NCBI GenBank assembly: GCA_003352285.1
Contig: QQVN01000005.1
Span: 1 to 64,000 of the forward strand
DNA: 64,000 bases
From: Thermoproteota archaeon
GTDB lineage: Archaea; Thermoproteota; Nitrososphaeria; Nitrososphaerales; Nitrosopumilaceae
Reading direction: 5' to 3'
The notes beneath the pieces were generated by a model. It saw nothing but the letters and a program-made list of their open reading frames with translations, searched no databases and was not told where the DNA came from. The position numbers and the translations under genes are program-made. Below are positions 56,169 to 64,000 of this stretch, piece by piece (the stretch's first letter is position 1; each line of letters opens with the position of its first letter).

Positions 56169-57686
56169 TTAGTTTCCTATCTGTTTTTCCTTTAGCATTT
56201 TTTTGAGCATTAATCTGTTAATTCCAGCAATTACTGCCTGAACACTAGTAGTGACGATATCCTCACCAATTGATTTTGCAGAAACGTGATTTCCTTGTGC
56301 ATCCTCAACTCGTATAGTTACTTCACATAATGCAGTGGAGCCACCAGAGATTGATGCCAACCCATAATCTTTGATTCTAACTTCTGCAATTTTTCCAGTA
56401 ACCTTTTGAATTGCGTTTAGTGCAGCATCAACTGGGCCTACACCATAATCAGTTGCCGAGAGCTCTTGTCCATCAATGTTTAGCTTGACAAAAGCATATG
56501 GCATCGTTCCGATTCCAGTAGAAACAGAAAATCCAGTCAACTGGACAATTCTCTTTACGCCTTGTTCTTTTAGAATATCACTAGCAATCGATAACAACTC
56601 TACATCAGTTACTTGTTTTCCTTGATCACCTAGGCTCTTTACTTTCTCAAGAATCTCTTTTGCTTGTTCCTGTGTAGGTTTTACTCCATACTCATCTAAC
56701 ATCGCATTCATTCCATGAATTCCAGCATGCTTTCCTACCTGCAACCATCTCTTTCTGCCAACTAGTTCGGGACTGATTGGCTCATACGTTAATGGATTGC
56801 TCAAAACACCGTGTGTGTGGATGCCAGATTCGTGACCAAATGCGTTTTCTCCAACTATAGCCTTGTTTGGCTGTACTTGAATTCCAACTATTTTTGAAAC
56901 AAATCTCGATGTATCATAAAGTAGCTTTGTGTTGATGTTAGTCTCGTATTTTTCCTCGTATGGTAAGCATTGCAATGCCATAACAAACTCTTCTAGTGAA
57001 GCATTTCCTGCACGTTCACCAATTCCATTAATTGTTACATGTGCGCATTCAGCTCCTGCATGAATGCCAGCAAGTGCATTTGCAACTGCTAAACCAAAGT
57101 CATTGTGACAGTGTACACTGATTGGTAGGTGGGTTGCATCAACTGCATCCTTTGTTATTTGTGAAATGTATTCGGGAGTGGAATAACCAACGGTATCTGG
57201 AATATCAATTCTGTCTGCACCTGCCTTTGCAACCTCGCCAAATACTTTTTTGAGAAATTCTCTATCGGTCCTTGTTGCATCTTCTGCAGAAAACTCTACT
57301 TGTAATCCACGGGACTTGCCATACTCTACTGCATCTATGGCTTTTTCCAGTGCTTGTTCCCTTGTCATTTTGAGCTTGTACTCCAAGTGAATGTCAGATG
57401 TTGCAATAAACGTGTGAATGTAGTTTAGACCAGAGTCTACTGCAGCATCAATGTCCTTTTTGTTTGTCCTTGCTAGTCCACAAATTTCAGATTTGAGATT
57501 TGCCTTTGTTATCATCTTGATTGCGTTTTGTTCTCCCTTTGAAATCACTGGAAAGCCTGCCTCAATTGCATCGACTCCTAGCTCATCTAGCTTCTTTGCA
57601 ATGGATAATTTTTGATCAGGCGATAATGAAATTCCAGGCGTCTGTTCTCCGTCACGTAATGTAGTATCAAATACTCTAACTTTCAT
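56169..57686 (-). CDS. leuA: 2-isopropylmalate synthase/citramalate synthase (LeuA/CimA family)
   Basis: 505 residues. TIM-barrel with RVFDTTLRDGEQTPG (5-19), the HCHNDFGLA metal motif and GERAGNASLEE, followed by a C-terminal LeuA_dimer allosteric domain (about 380-505; VSTGIGTMPYAFVKLNIDGQ). With the regulatory domain it could be LeuA or CimA; the adjacent LeuB favours a leucine or citramalate route. Starts inside the ilvN 3' end (11-bp overlap). Confidence 0.9.
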   Translation of the reverse strand: MKVRVFDTTLRDGEQTPGISLSPDQKLSIAKKLDELGVDAIEAGFPVISKGEQNAIKMITKANLKSEICGLARTNKKDIDAAVDSGLNYIHTFIATSDIHLEYKLKMTREQALEKAIDAVEYGKSRGLQVEFSAEDATRTDREFLKKVFGEVAKAGADRIDIPDTVGYSTPEYISQITKDAVDATHLPISVHCHNDFGLAVANALAGIHAGAECAHVTINGIGERAGNASLEEFVMALQCLPYEEKYETNINTKLLYDTSRFVSKIVGIQVQPNKAIVGENAFGHESGIHTHGVLSNPLTYEPISPELVGRKRWLQVGKHAGIHGMNAMLDEYGVKPTQEQAKEILEKVKSLGDQGKQVTDVELLSIASDILKEQGVKRIVQLTGFSVSTGIGTMPYAFVKLNIDGQELSATDYGVGPVDAALNAIQKVTGKIAEVRIKDYGLASISGGSTALCEVTIRVEDAQGNHVSAKSIGEDIVTTSVQAVIAGINRLMLKKMLKEKQIGN

Positions 57687-58176
57687 GAGAACCTGCCCTC
57701 TGTAATGCAGCAATTCCTGTTCTTGCAGTTTCGATAATTCCAAATGGCTTTGCTAATTCCTCAAATGCCCTTATCTGATCAGGAGTAGCAGTAAGCTCAA
57801 CCATCATTGATTCCTTTTTGACATCATGGATTTTACCACCATATGCGTTTGCCATCTTGTTAATCTCCATGCTATCGCTTGGACTGTTTATCTTAATTTT
57901 GAATAGTATCAACTCTCTGTAAACCGTTTTGTGCTCATCTAACTGACGAACCTCTACGGTATCTATCATTTTGTCAAGTTGTTTTACTATTTGTTTAATT
58001 TGTTTTTCATCTCCATACGTAGTAATAGTCATTCTTGATATATCAGGATCAGCTGTTACGCCTACAGAAATACTATCGATGTTAAAGTTTCGTGAACGAA
58101 ACAACTGAGTAACCTTCCACAAGATTCCAGGTTTGTTTTCAACTAGGATTGATAATATTGCCCACATTTTGATCAC
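57676..58176 (-). CDS. ilvN: Acetolactate synthase small (regulatory) subunit
   Basis: 166 residues. N-terminal ACT domain (ILSILVENKPGILWKVTQLFRSRNFNIDSISVG), which binds valine for feedback inhibition, and a C-terminal ALS_ss_C domain. GTG start overlaps the ilvB stop as GTGA; ATG 58167 is the alternative. Confidence 0.95.
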   Translation of the reverse strand: MIKMWAILSILVENKPGILWKVTQLFRSRNFNIDSISVGVTADPDISRMTITTYGDEKQIKQIVKQLDKMIDTVEVRQLDEHKTVYRELILFKIKINSPSDSMEINKMANAYGGKIHDVKKESMMVELTATPDQIRAFEELAKPFGIIETARTGIAALQRAGSHES

Positions 58177-59861
58177 GAAGGTAAAATCATTTCCTTTAAT
58201 GAAGTTCCAGGTGCTACAAATGGCAATACATCCTCTTCAGGGTCAATTGGGATATCGATTACCGTTGCAACATCACTCTTGAGACCAGCTTTGATTGCAT
58301 GCTCTAATTCATCAAGTGACTGAGCACGTATTCCTTGTGCGCCGTATGACTCTGCTAATTTAACATAATCAGGACAGTGTTTTTGATCAACACCAATCAT
58401 TCTTCTATCATAAAATGTTCTCTGCCACTGTGCAACCATTCCAAGTGTATAGTTATTTACCAAGAATACAATGACGGGTAAATTCTCCAAGACAGACGTT
58501 GCAAGTGAGTTCTCAGTCATGTTAAAGCTTCCATCACCTGCGATGTCAACTACAGGAACATCAGGTTTTGCAGCCTTTGCACCGATTGCAGCTGGAAATC
58601 CCCAACCCATTGTACCCAATCCAGTAGAGCTAAAGAATGTTCCAGGCTGTATAACATCATAGAATAGCGATGCCCACATTTGGTGTTGTCCTACTTCTGT
58701 TGTGACAATTGATTCTTTAGGTAATACATCACGGAGTTTTCTTAGAATTCTTGCAGCACTCATCTCGCCTGGATGTAGCTTCAAGTTTTCTCTCCAGTAT
58801 TCTTTAACTTCTTTTACATGCTTTAGCCACTCATTGTTTTCATCTTGTTTTAGTGCCTTTTGCATGAGCATCTTTACCATAATTCTTAATGATGCACGGA
58901 CGTCTCCAACTACTGCAATCTGACTTGTTTGGTTCTTGTCAATCTCTGCAGGATCAACATCCATGTGTATAATCTTCAAATTTTTCTCAAACTCTTCAAA
59001 TGTTCCAACTGACCTATCAGAGAAACGAGTTCCAATTGCTAAAACACAATCAGCCTCAGTCATTAGCTTGTTTGCTTCTGCATGACCGTGCATGCCAATT
59101 GGTCCTAATGATAATGGATGATTCTCAGGAAATGCACCTTTTCCCTTAAACGTTGTAACAACTGGAATCATCAACATCTCTGCAATAGCTTGCAACTCTG
59201 CAAATGCAGATGAAATTATAGTACCACCACCTGCCAAAATTATTGGTCTGTCAACTGATAACAACATGTCAATTGCTTTTTCAATCTTTGAGATATCAGG
59301 ATCAGTCCACGGATGATATCCGCGAATCTTAAACTCTTCAGGAAATGTCATCTTTGCTTCATTTTGTTGAACGTCTTTTGGAATATCTAATAAAACAGGA
59401 CCAGGTCTTCCAGTCTCTGCAATGTAAAATCCTTTTTTCACGACTTCGGGTATTTCTGATGCATCTCTTGGTTGAAATGCATATTTTACAACAGGGTTTG
59501 CCATTCCGATAATATCACTTTCTTGAAATGCATCTCGTCCAATCATCTTGACTGGAACTTGACCAGTGATTGCAACCATTGGTGCAGAGTCTGCTTGTGC
59601 AGTTGCGATACCTGTTAAAATGTTTGTTGCGCCAGGGCCTGATGTTGCAAAACAGACTCCAGGTTTTCTACTTACACGGCCAAAGCCGTCTGCCATGTGA
59701 GCTGCAGATTGCTCATGTCTTACGAGAATATGCCTAATGTTTGACTTGAATAGCTCATCATACATTGGTAGGTTTGCACCTCCCGGTAACCCAAAGACTT
59801 CCTTAACGCCTTCTTTTTCCAATGCTTTCATCAATGCAGCTGCGCCAATCATATTTTCCAT
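58173..59861 (-). CDS. ilvB: Acetolactate synthase large subunit
   Basis: 562 residues. Thiamine-diphosphate enzyme with catalytic E50 (VRHEQSAAHMADG), FAD-binding middle domain and the TPP/Mg motif GDGSFNMT near residue 440, plus AITGQVPVKMIGRDAFQE. Condenses pyruvate to acetolactate (or with 2-ketobutyrate) for valine, leucine and isoleucine. First gene of the branched-chain operon; candidate operators lie just upstream. Confidence 0.97.
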   Translation of the reverse strand: MENMIGAAALMKALEKEGVKEVFGLPGGANLPMYDELFKSNIRHILVRHEQSAAHMADGFGRVSRKPGVCFATSGPGATNILTGIATAQADSAPMVAITGQVPVKMIGRDAFQESDIIGMANPVVKYAFQPRDASEIPEVVKKGFYIAETGRPGPVLLDIPKDVQQNEAKMTFPEEFKIRGYHPWTDPDISKIEKAIDMLLSVDRPIILAGGGTIISSAFAELQAIAEMLMIPVVTTFKGKGAFPENHPLSLGPIGMHGHAEANKLMTEADCVLAIGTRFSDRSVGTFEEFEKNLKIIHMDVDPAEIDKNQTSQIAVVGDVRASLRIMVKMLMQKALKQDENNEWLKHVKEVKEYWRENLKLHPGEMSAARILRKLRDVLPKESIVTTEVGQHQMWASLFYDVIQPGTFFSSTGLGTMGWGFPAAIGAKAAKPDVPVVDIAGDGSFNMTENSLATSVLENLPVIVFLVNNYTLGMVAQWQRTFYDRRMIGVDQKHCPDYVKLAESYGAQGIRAQSLDELEHAIKAGLKSDVATVIDIPIDPEEDVLPFVAPGTSLKEMILPS

Positions 59862-59888
59862 ATTATATCACCAAACAAAATCTCCATA

Positions 59889-59905
59889 ATTTTAATTGTT
59901 AAAAT
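59889..59905. promoter_or_regulatory. Palindrome upstream of ilvB
   Basis: ATTTTAA-TTG-TTAAAAT is a perfect palindrome with 7-bp arms, 27-43 bp before the ilvB start and overlapping the likely TATA region. Lrp/AsnC-type regulators bind such AT-rich symmetric sites, but it may simply be the TATA area. Confidence 0.4.
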
Positions 59906-59908
59906 TTG

Positions 59909-60036
59909 GACTGACTTTACAGTAGTACAACCAGCAGAAAAAGTGCTGTTTTATCAGTCGTTTTATTCATATCAGTCAGAATAAAGCTTCTCTGATAATT
60001 AATAAAGATTGCTAGGAGAATTGCAAAAAGACTGAC
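59909..60036. promoter_or_regulatory. Cluster of four TCAGTC/GACTGA heptamers between ilvB and 60080
   Basis: GACTGAC occurs at 59909-59915 and 60030-60036, and TCAGTC at 59954-59959 and 59972-59977; two copies in each orientation within 128 bp. They may be binding sites for one regulator shared by the divergent genes. No other gene fits in 59862-60079. Confidence 0.35.
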
Positions 60037-60079
60037 ATCCTAAGAAGGTTTAACTTGCTATGGGAAAACGGAAAAACAA

Positions 60080-60484
60080 ATGGCAGACACCTCAGATATC
60101 ATCAAAGTTATTGAGACATTTTTTGAATCAGGAAAGACAAAGGACCTATCATCGTTAAGTCAGATTCAGTTAGATGATCCAAATTTTTCAAGCTTTAGTG
60201 ATGTGCCGCCATATGATCTAAAAGACTACAAGACCACAATTGCACTAGAAGAGCTTCGCTTTATCAGCATATCAGATTATTCCTATGAGATAAAAAATCC
60301 AAAGATCAGCATTTTTGATAATACCGCAGTGGTTGCATTTGAGCTAAATCAGAAAGGAATGCTAGTAGACAACAAGGCATTCACTGGAGAGCACATCTCA
60401 ATTAATGGTAGAGCAACATTTGTGCTAGTCAAAAAGCCAACATGGAAGATTGCGCATATTCACCTATCAAAGATAGGCTCTTAG
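60080..60484 (+). CDS. NTF2-like (SnoaL/ketosteroid isomerase-type) small protein
   Basis: 134 residues with the alpha+beta pattern of NTF2-like proteins: N-terminal helix SDIIKVIETFFESGKTKDL, then IFDNTAVVAFELNQKG, a beta stretch and ATFVLVKKPTWKIAHIHLSK at the end, the characteristic last strand. No catalytic residues can be assigned. Single gene divergent from ilvB, stop 1 bp from the convergent aldolase. Confidence 0.7.
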   Translation: MADTSDIIKVIETFFESGKTKDLSSLSQIQLDDPNFSSFSDVPPYDLKDYKTTIALEELRFISISDYSYEIKNPKISIFDNTAVVAFELNQKGMLVDNKAFTGEHISINGRATFVLVKKPTWKIAHIHLSKIGS

Positions 60485-60485
60485 A

Positions 60486-61403
60486 TTATTTTTTAGATTT
60501 ATTCTTGTTTTGATTTTGTTTTTGAGGTTTGTTTTGTTTTTGCTTGTTTTGATTCTGGTGTGGTTTTGATTTGTTTTGATTTTGCTTGTTCTGGTTTTGC
60601 TGTGGGTTTCTTTTTGGTGATTCCTTTACAAATTTTTTGTACATCTCATAAGCCTGGTTTACGTTTGCATTGCCATGAACAATTGCTCTTACGGCTTTAA
60701 TCATCGGTACAGGATTATCAGATTGCCAGATGTTTCTTCCCATATCGACACCAACTGCGCCTGCTTTGATTGCATTATATGTTAATTTTAGTGCGTCAAG
60801 TTCTGGAATCTTTTTTCCGCCAGCAATAATCACTGGAACAGGACAAGAGTCTACAACTTTTTCAAAGTTATCACAATAGTATGTCTTGACAATGTGAGCA
60901 CCCTGCTCTGCTGCAACTCTGCATGCAAGGGATAGATATCTTGCATCTTTTCCTAATTCTTTTCCAACTGCAGTAACTGCCAATACAGGAATGCCATAGT
61001 CTTCTGCTTCATTAACTAGTTTTCCCAAATTTACAATTGTTTGATTTTCATATTTAGAACCAACAAAGACTGACATTGCTAATGCACTTGCGTTTAGTCT
61101 GATTGCATCTTTGATGCTAACTGTAATCTGTTCTTGTGATAGGTCTTCACCAATAATGCTTGGACCACCGGAAACTCGTAAAACGATAGGAATTGGATAT
61201 CTAGAGTCTACTGATGTTCTCTGTACTCCTCGTGTGAGCATTAGTGAGTCACAGTATTTCAAAAGGGGGGCAATCGTCTTTCTTGGATTCTCTAGTCTTT
61301 CTGTAGGACCTAAAAAGTATCCATGATCAACTGCTAGCATTAATGCGCGATTATCTTGAGGTTTGATGATTTGTGCTAGCCTGTTTTTTAGTCCCCAGTC
61401 CAA
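60486..61403 (-). CDS. DhnA/FbaB-type class I aldolase with a Gln/Asn/Lys-rich tail
   Basis: 305 residues. TIM-barrel of the DhnA/LsrF/ADH-synthase superfamily: MLAVDHGYFLGPTER, VSGGPSI, VKTYYCDNF (probable Schiff-base Lys), PVIIAGGKKI and GVDMGRNIWQ. Members act as FBP aldolase, aminodideoxyheptulosonate synthase or LsrF thiolase; the specific reaction is not decided here. The last about 40 residues are low-complexity Q/N/K/P (PHQNQNKQKQN) and probably disordered. TTG start, TATA-like GGTATTTCG about 28 bp upstream. Confidence 0.86.
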   Translation of the reverse strand: MDWGLKNRLAQIIKPQDNRALMLAVDHGYFLGPTERLENPRKTIAPLLKYCDSLMLTRGVQRTSVDSRYPIPIVLRVSGGPSIIGEDLSQEQITVSIKDAIRLNASALAMSVFVGSKYENQTIVNLGKLVNEAEDYGIPVLAVTAVGKELGKDARYLSLACRVAAEQGAHIVKTYYCDNFEKVVDSCPVPVIIAGGKKIPELDALKLTYNAIKAGAVGVDMGRNIWQSDNPVPMIKAVRAIVHGNANVNQAYEMYKKFVKESPKRNPQQNQNKQNQNKSKPHQNQNKQKQNKPQKQNQNKNKSKK

Positions 61404-61449
61404 TTTGCTTCGATTTTAAAAGAAACGAAATACCTTTCTTAAGCCTTTC

Positions 61450-62478
61450 TCATTTTGTGATAATTATTTTCATTGCGTTTAATCCAGTTTTTGCATGTTC
61501 AAATGCCTTTTGAGAATCTGCAATGTTGTACTTGTGAGTGATTAATTGTTTAACATCAACTCGAGAATTTGCAATGAGCCCCAGAGCCTCTTTTGTATCA
61601 TTATCAGATGCTGCATAACTGGTAAGAAGAGTAATCTCTTTTGAATAGACTGCACTCATATCAAGATTTATCGTATCACCCTTTGATGGAACGCCAAACA
61701 TCATTACTGTGCCTCCTTTTCTTACAAGATCAATTGCATCAAATAAAGCATTTAGATTTCCAGTGGCAACTATTGCAACATCGACTCCACGTCCGGATGT
61801 CTCCCCTAGAATTATTTCTTTTCTGGAATTATCAGTAGAGTGTATAGTTTTTGTTACATTGAATTTTTTTGCAAAGTCTAATCTGTACTCATTGACATCA
61901 AGGCAGAATATTTTCTCAAAGCCATATGCGTGTGAGAGCATAACATGCATCATTCCTGTTGGCCCAACACCAAAAATTGCAACAGAGTCTCCTTTATGAT
62001 AATCAATCTTTGACCATGCCCGGGTACAGCATGCAAGAGGCTCTATCATTGATGCCTCTTCAAAGCTCATAGAATCTGGAAGTTTTAGTACACCGCCATG
62101 CGTTACGTTCCACTCTGGTACAATGTACTGCTCTGATAACCCACATGGGGAGAGATTTGTCTCATAGTATTTTTTGCACATTGTTTCATTTCCATGTGTG
62201 CAATAATGACATGAATAACAAGGAACATGATGATGAGTAAATACACGATCACCTTTTTTAAAATCAGTCACATTGGCGCCAACTTCTAAGACCGTGCCAG
62301 CTGGCTCGTGTCCTAATTTCATTGATGGTTGACCATATTGACCAAACACTTTTTCAACATCAGAGCCACAAATCCCACAACATTGCATTTGCACTAGAAT
62401 ATCACCAGGACCTAATGTCGGCAATGAGGTATCCTTGATTGAAACAACTGATGGTTTTTCAACAAAGGCAGTCTTCAT
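61450..62478 (-). CDS. Zinc-dependent medium-chain alcohol dehydrogenase
   Basis: 342 residues. Catalytic zinc ligands C37 (CGICGSD) and H57-E58 (GHEPAG), structural zinc cysteines C87, C90, C93 and C101, and Rossmann motif FGVGPTGMMHV. Sorbitol/threonine dehydrogenase-like; substrate unknown. Encoded 46 bp upstream of the aldolase on the same strand, so the two may process related sugars or aldehydes. Confidence 0.93.
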   Translation of the reverse strand: MKTAFVEKPSVVSIKDTSLPTLGPGDILVQMQCCGICGSDVEKVFGQYGQPSMKLGHEPAGTVLEVGANVTDFKKGDRVFTHHHVPCYSCHYCTHGNETMCKKYYETNLSPCGLSEQYIVPEWNVTHGGVLKLPDSMSFEEASMIEPLACCTRAWSKIDYHKGDSVAIFGVGPTGMMHVMLSHAYGFEKIFCLDVNEYRLDFAKKFNVTKTIHSTDNSRKEIILGETSGRGVDVAIVATGNLNALFDAIDLVRKGGTVMMFGVPSKGDTINLDMSAVYSKEITLLTSYAASDNDTKEALGLIANSRVDVKQLITHKYNIADSQKAFEHAKTGLNAMKIIITK

Positions 62479-62604
62479 AAAAAAATGACGGCTGATGAGT
62501 ATAAGTACATTAATGAAAATGCAAAAAATGTTTATTTTTTCGTAACAATTTGGCCAATGTGAACATGAATTTATTCATATTCTATTTTTTTGCAGCATAA
62601 TCAG

Positions 62605-62838
62605 ATGGCACGCTGGGATAACTATGAGCCTGACTGGGTAGAGTCTGAAGAAGAATCTAAACTATTAGAAAAATTCAATCAGTATGTGGATTTACAAAGG
62701 GAGCAGACAAAAAAGGAAAAAGAATCAGCAGACAAGACACCAAAGTTTCTAAAAAATCAAAATATGATAATTGGAATTATTGAAGGAGTTATTCTATCAG
62801 GATTAGCAGTTGCTTTTGCAATTATGGTTACTAGTTAG
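62605..62838 (+). CDS. Small tail-anchored membrane protein
   Basis: 77 residues starting MARWDNYEPDWVESEEE. Acidic/lysine-rich helical N-terminus and one C-terminal transmembrane helix (about 51-73, MIIGIIEGVILSGLAVAFAIMV), i.e. a tail-anchor topology. ATG 62605 chosen, with a CATATTC box about 28 bp upstream. Overlaps the convergent atpF by 4 bp. Function unknown. Confidence 0.65.
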   Translation: MARWDNYEPDWVESEEESKLLEKFNQYVDLQREQTKKEKESADKTPKFLKNQNMIIGIIEGVILSGLAVAFAIMVTS

Positions 62839-63128
62839 ACACCCAAAATCTTTTTGAGCATTACACGATAGTCAACTTCGGTCTTTTTGCTTCCAACAGA
62901 TGGCAATGCAAATACCAATGTTGATGATTCTGCACGAAGAGCTGTGAGTTGATCATTTATTGGCTCAGATATATCATCGCTGACAAGAATTAATCCAACA
63001 TCAGAGTCGCCAGATAATTTTTTGATTTCATCCAGTGCTCCCTCTGGAGTTTCTGAAATAACTCCCGGAACTCCAGCTAATTGAAAGCTTGTGACAAATG
63101 ATCTGCTGCCAACAGTTACTATCTTCAC
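62835..63128 (-). CDS. atpF: A-type ATP synthase subunit F
   Basis: 97 residues with the subunit F signature: KIVTVGSRSFVTSFQLAGV at the N-terminus, then DSDVGLILVSDDISEPI and FALPSVGSKK. A stalk subunit of the rotary A1Ao complex. It is alone here; no other atp gene is within the window. Confidence 0.85.
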   Translation of the reverse strand: MKIVTVGSRSFVTSFQLAGVPGVISETPEGALDEIKKLSGDSDVGLILVSDDISEPINDQLTALRAESSTLVFALPSVGSKKTEVDYRVMLKKILGV

Positions 63129-63218
63129 AGATCAAAAGATGAATCATACCAATTTAACCCTTTTTGGAATGGATCGCAGATTAGCAAGATTGATTAGTCA
63201 AGTTTTGAGAAAACTATC

Positions 63219-63512
63219 ATGTCAGTAGATACGCAAAAGCAAGTTTACTTGTTTACTCATGGAAGAATGGACTTGCAAGAAAAATCCGTCAATGCTCTAG
63301 TTGCAAAGGGTTTTTCAAAAGACAAGATAGTCATGGCATCTCCAAACAAAGTTGGAAATGTTGGTGACTATATGGCAATGCTGTGGATGCCTCCAAATCC
63401 TGATCATATCAAAATCCAGGTGATTACCAAAGTTGAAGAGGTAAAACCAGAAGGAATGATTGGTTTGTGGAAAGGAGTATCAAAGGATGACTTGTTTACA
63501 GTTCCACTGTAG
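63219..63512 (+). CDS. Conserved hypothetical protein
   Basis: 97 residues: VYLFTHGRMDLQEKSVNALVAKGFSKDKIVMASP then VGDYMAMLWMPPNPDHIKIQVITKVEEVK. Compact, no membrane segment or metal site. I do not recognize a family; the alternating pattern suggests a small alpha/beta fold. Its stop is 2 bp from the convergent gene. Confidence 0.6.
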   Translation: MSVDTQKQVYLFTHGRMDLQEKSVNALVAKGFSKDKIVMASPNKVGNVGDYMAMLWMPPNPDHIKIQVITKVEEVKPEGMIGLWKGVSKDDLFTVPL

Positions 63513-63514
63513 AG

Positions 63515-63766
63515 TTAGCTGAATCCTGCACCAAAATTGTCACCCTTTTGTAGGGGATCAAAGTCTTCATTACTTTTTAGTTTCAGATACAAGAGTGCTT
63601 CATAGACTAGTTGTAATGCTGTTTCATCATTTAGCTTAAAACTGGCCTTTGCATAGTTGTGATACTTTTCAAGCTTTTTAGGATCCTGCTCATCTGGTGA
63701 TAGATTGTCCTGAGTCATCATAGCTGAAATCTTTTCAATTTGGGAATCATAACCAGAATCAGACAA
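63515..63766 (-). CDS. Small acidic hypothetical protein
   Basis: 83 residues, helical in the middle (KYHNYAKASFKLNDETALQLVYEALLYLKLKS), charged at the N-terminus and ending with NFGAGFS. No recognized domain. It lies 36 bp downstream of the partial family member 5 on the same strand, so they may be cotranscribed. Confidence 0.62.
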   Translation of the reverse strand: MSDSGYDSQIEKISAMMTQDNLSPDEQDPKKLEKYHNYAKASFKLNDETALQLVYEALLYLKLKSNEDFDPLQKGDNFGAGFS

Positions 63767-63802
63767 TAATTATCAAAAGTATCCAATGCTTTTAAGTTGT
63801 AT

Positions 63803-64000
63803 CTAGATTTTTGAGACTATTTTTTTGACAGTGTTAACGATTGAGACTTTTTTTGTAATGCTAAGCTCTGGCTCTACGGTTACAAAGACAGTGTACTTTG
63901 GAGTATACACAACTAGCTGTGTTACCTTTTCTCGTTCAACGTGAACGTATCTAACCTTTCCTAGAGTTTTATCAAATCCTTTTCTCATCTTTCTGCGTTC
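63803..64000 (-). CDS. Conserved small archaeal protein, repeated family member 5 (partial; DUF6659-like)
   Basis: The coding frame is open to the end of the window; 65 codons are visible, starting within ERRKMRKGFDKTLGKVRYVHVE. The internal Met is not the start, since the frame continues upstream. The RKxFDxxLGxVxYVxxER pattern and the downstream VFVTVEPE match the C-terminal half of the family seen at 9700 and 49039. Its N-terminal half with the G-x-L motif lies outside. Confidence 0.78.
   Translation of the reverse strand, partial: ERRKMRKGFDKTLGKVRYVHVEREKVTQLVVYTPKYTVFVTVEPELSITKKVSIVNTVKKIVSKI

Overview
The window looks like a chromosome segment of a marine ammonia-oxidizing archaeon of the Nitrosopumilus type (phylum Nitrososphaerota, formerly Thaumarchaeota). 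The basis is: a minus-strand 16S-23S rRNA operon with no tRNA in its spacer; archaeal information genes (EF-1alpha, S10, RNA polymerase subunit Rpo12, ATP-dependent DNA ligase, tRNA-splicing endonuclease, bifunctional FBP aldolase/phosphatase, A-type ATPase subunit F); a DnaJ-ferredoxin fusion known from this phylum; a 3-hydroxybutyryl-CoA dehydrogenase of the kind used in the 3-hydroxypropionate/4-hydroxybutyrate cycle; and low GC with TATA boxes about 26 bp upstream of many start codons, i.e. mostly leaderless mRNAs. No phage, IS element, CRISPR array or tRNA was found.

Layout. 1-8863 (minus) is one uninterrupted reading frame for a giant exported repeat protein whose C-terminus lies outside the window. 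9.1-12.9 kb carries two small ribbon-helix-helix proteins, a small zinc protein, two tandem coiled-coil paralogues overlapping a CheY-like receiver, and two members of a small family that recurs five times in the window. 13.0-18.0 kb is the rRNA operon with its processing stems and promoter. 18-26 kb is a mix of metabolic and small regulatory genes (HemL-like aminotransferase, TPR protein, two cupins, DnaJ-ferredoxin, HIT protein, hydroxyacyl-CoA dehydrogenase, several tiny zinc-finger proteins). 26-33 kb holds Rpo12, S10, EF-1alpha, FBPase, DNA ligase, a PhoU-like protein and the splicing endonuclease. 33-36 kb has a tandem SDR protein with a MaoC-like partner and a TSUP permease. 36-44 kb is rich in signal transduction (two histidine kinases, HPt, receiver) plus a DtxR/MntR-type regulator and a PIN-ATPase-KH protein. 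44-49 kb has TldD, two DNA glycosylases, a DedA-like protein and an orphan peptide-ABC ATPase. 49.4-52.8 kb is a polyhydroxyalkanoate locus: phaE-phaC facing a phasin-like gene and a fusion of a helical phasin-like domain to an AbrB DNA-binding domain, followed by an alpha/beta hydrolase. 52.9-62.5 kb contains aspS, the branched-chain amino acid operon ilvB-ilvN-leuA-leuB, a DhnA-type aldolase and a zinc alcohol dehydrogenase.

How it works together. The hydroxyacyl-CoA dehydrogenase, the tandem SDR/MaoC pair and the PHA locus all handle short 3-hydroxyacyl intermediates and probably link carbon fixation to carbon storage. The genome is packed very tightly: convergent genes almost all end within a few bases of each other or overlap, and three divergent pairs start 55-56 bp apart around one shared TATA element.
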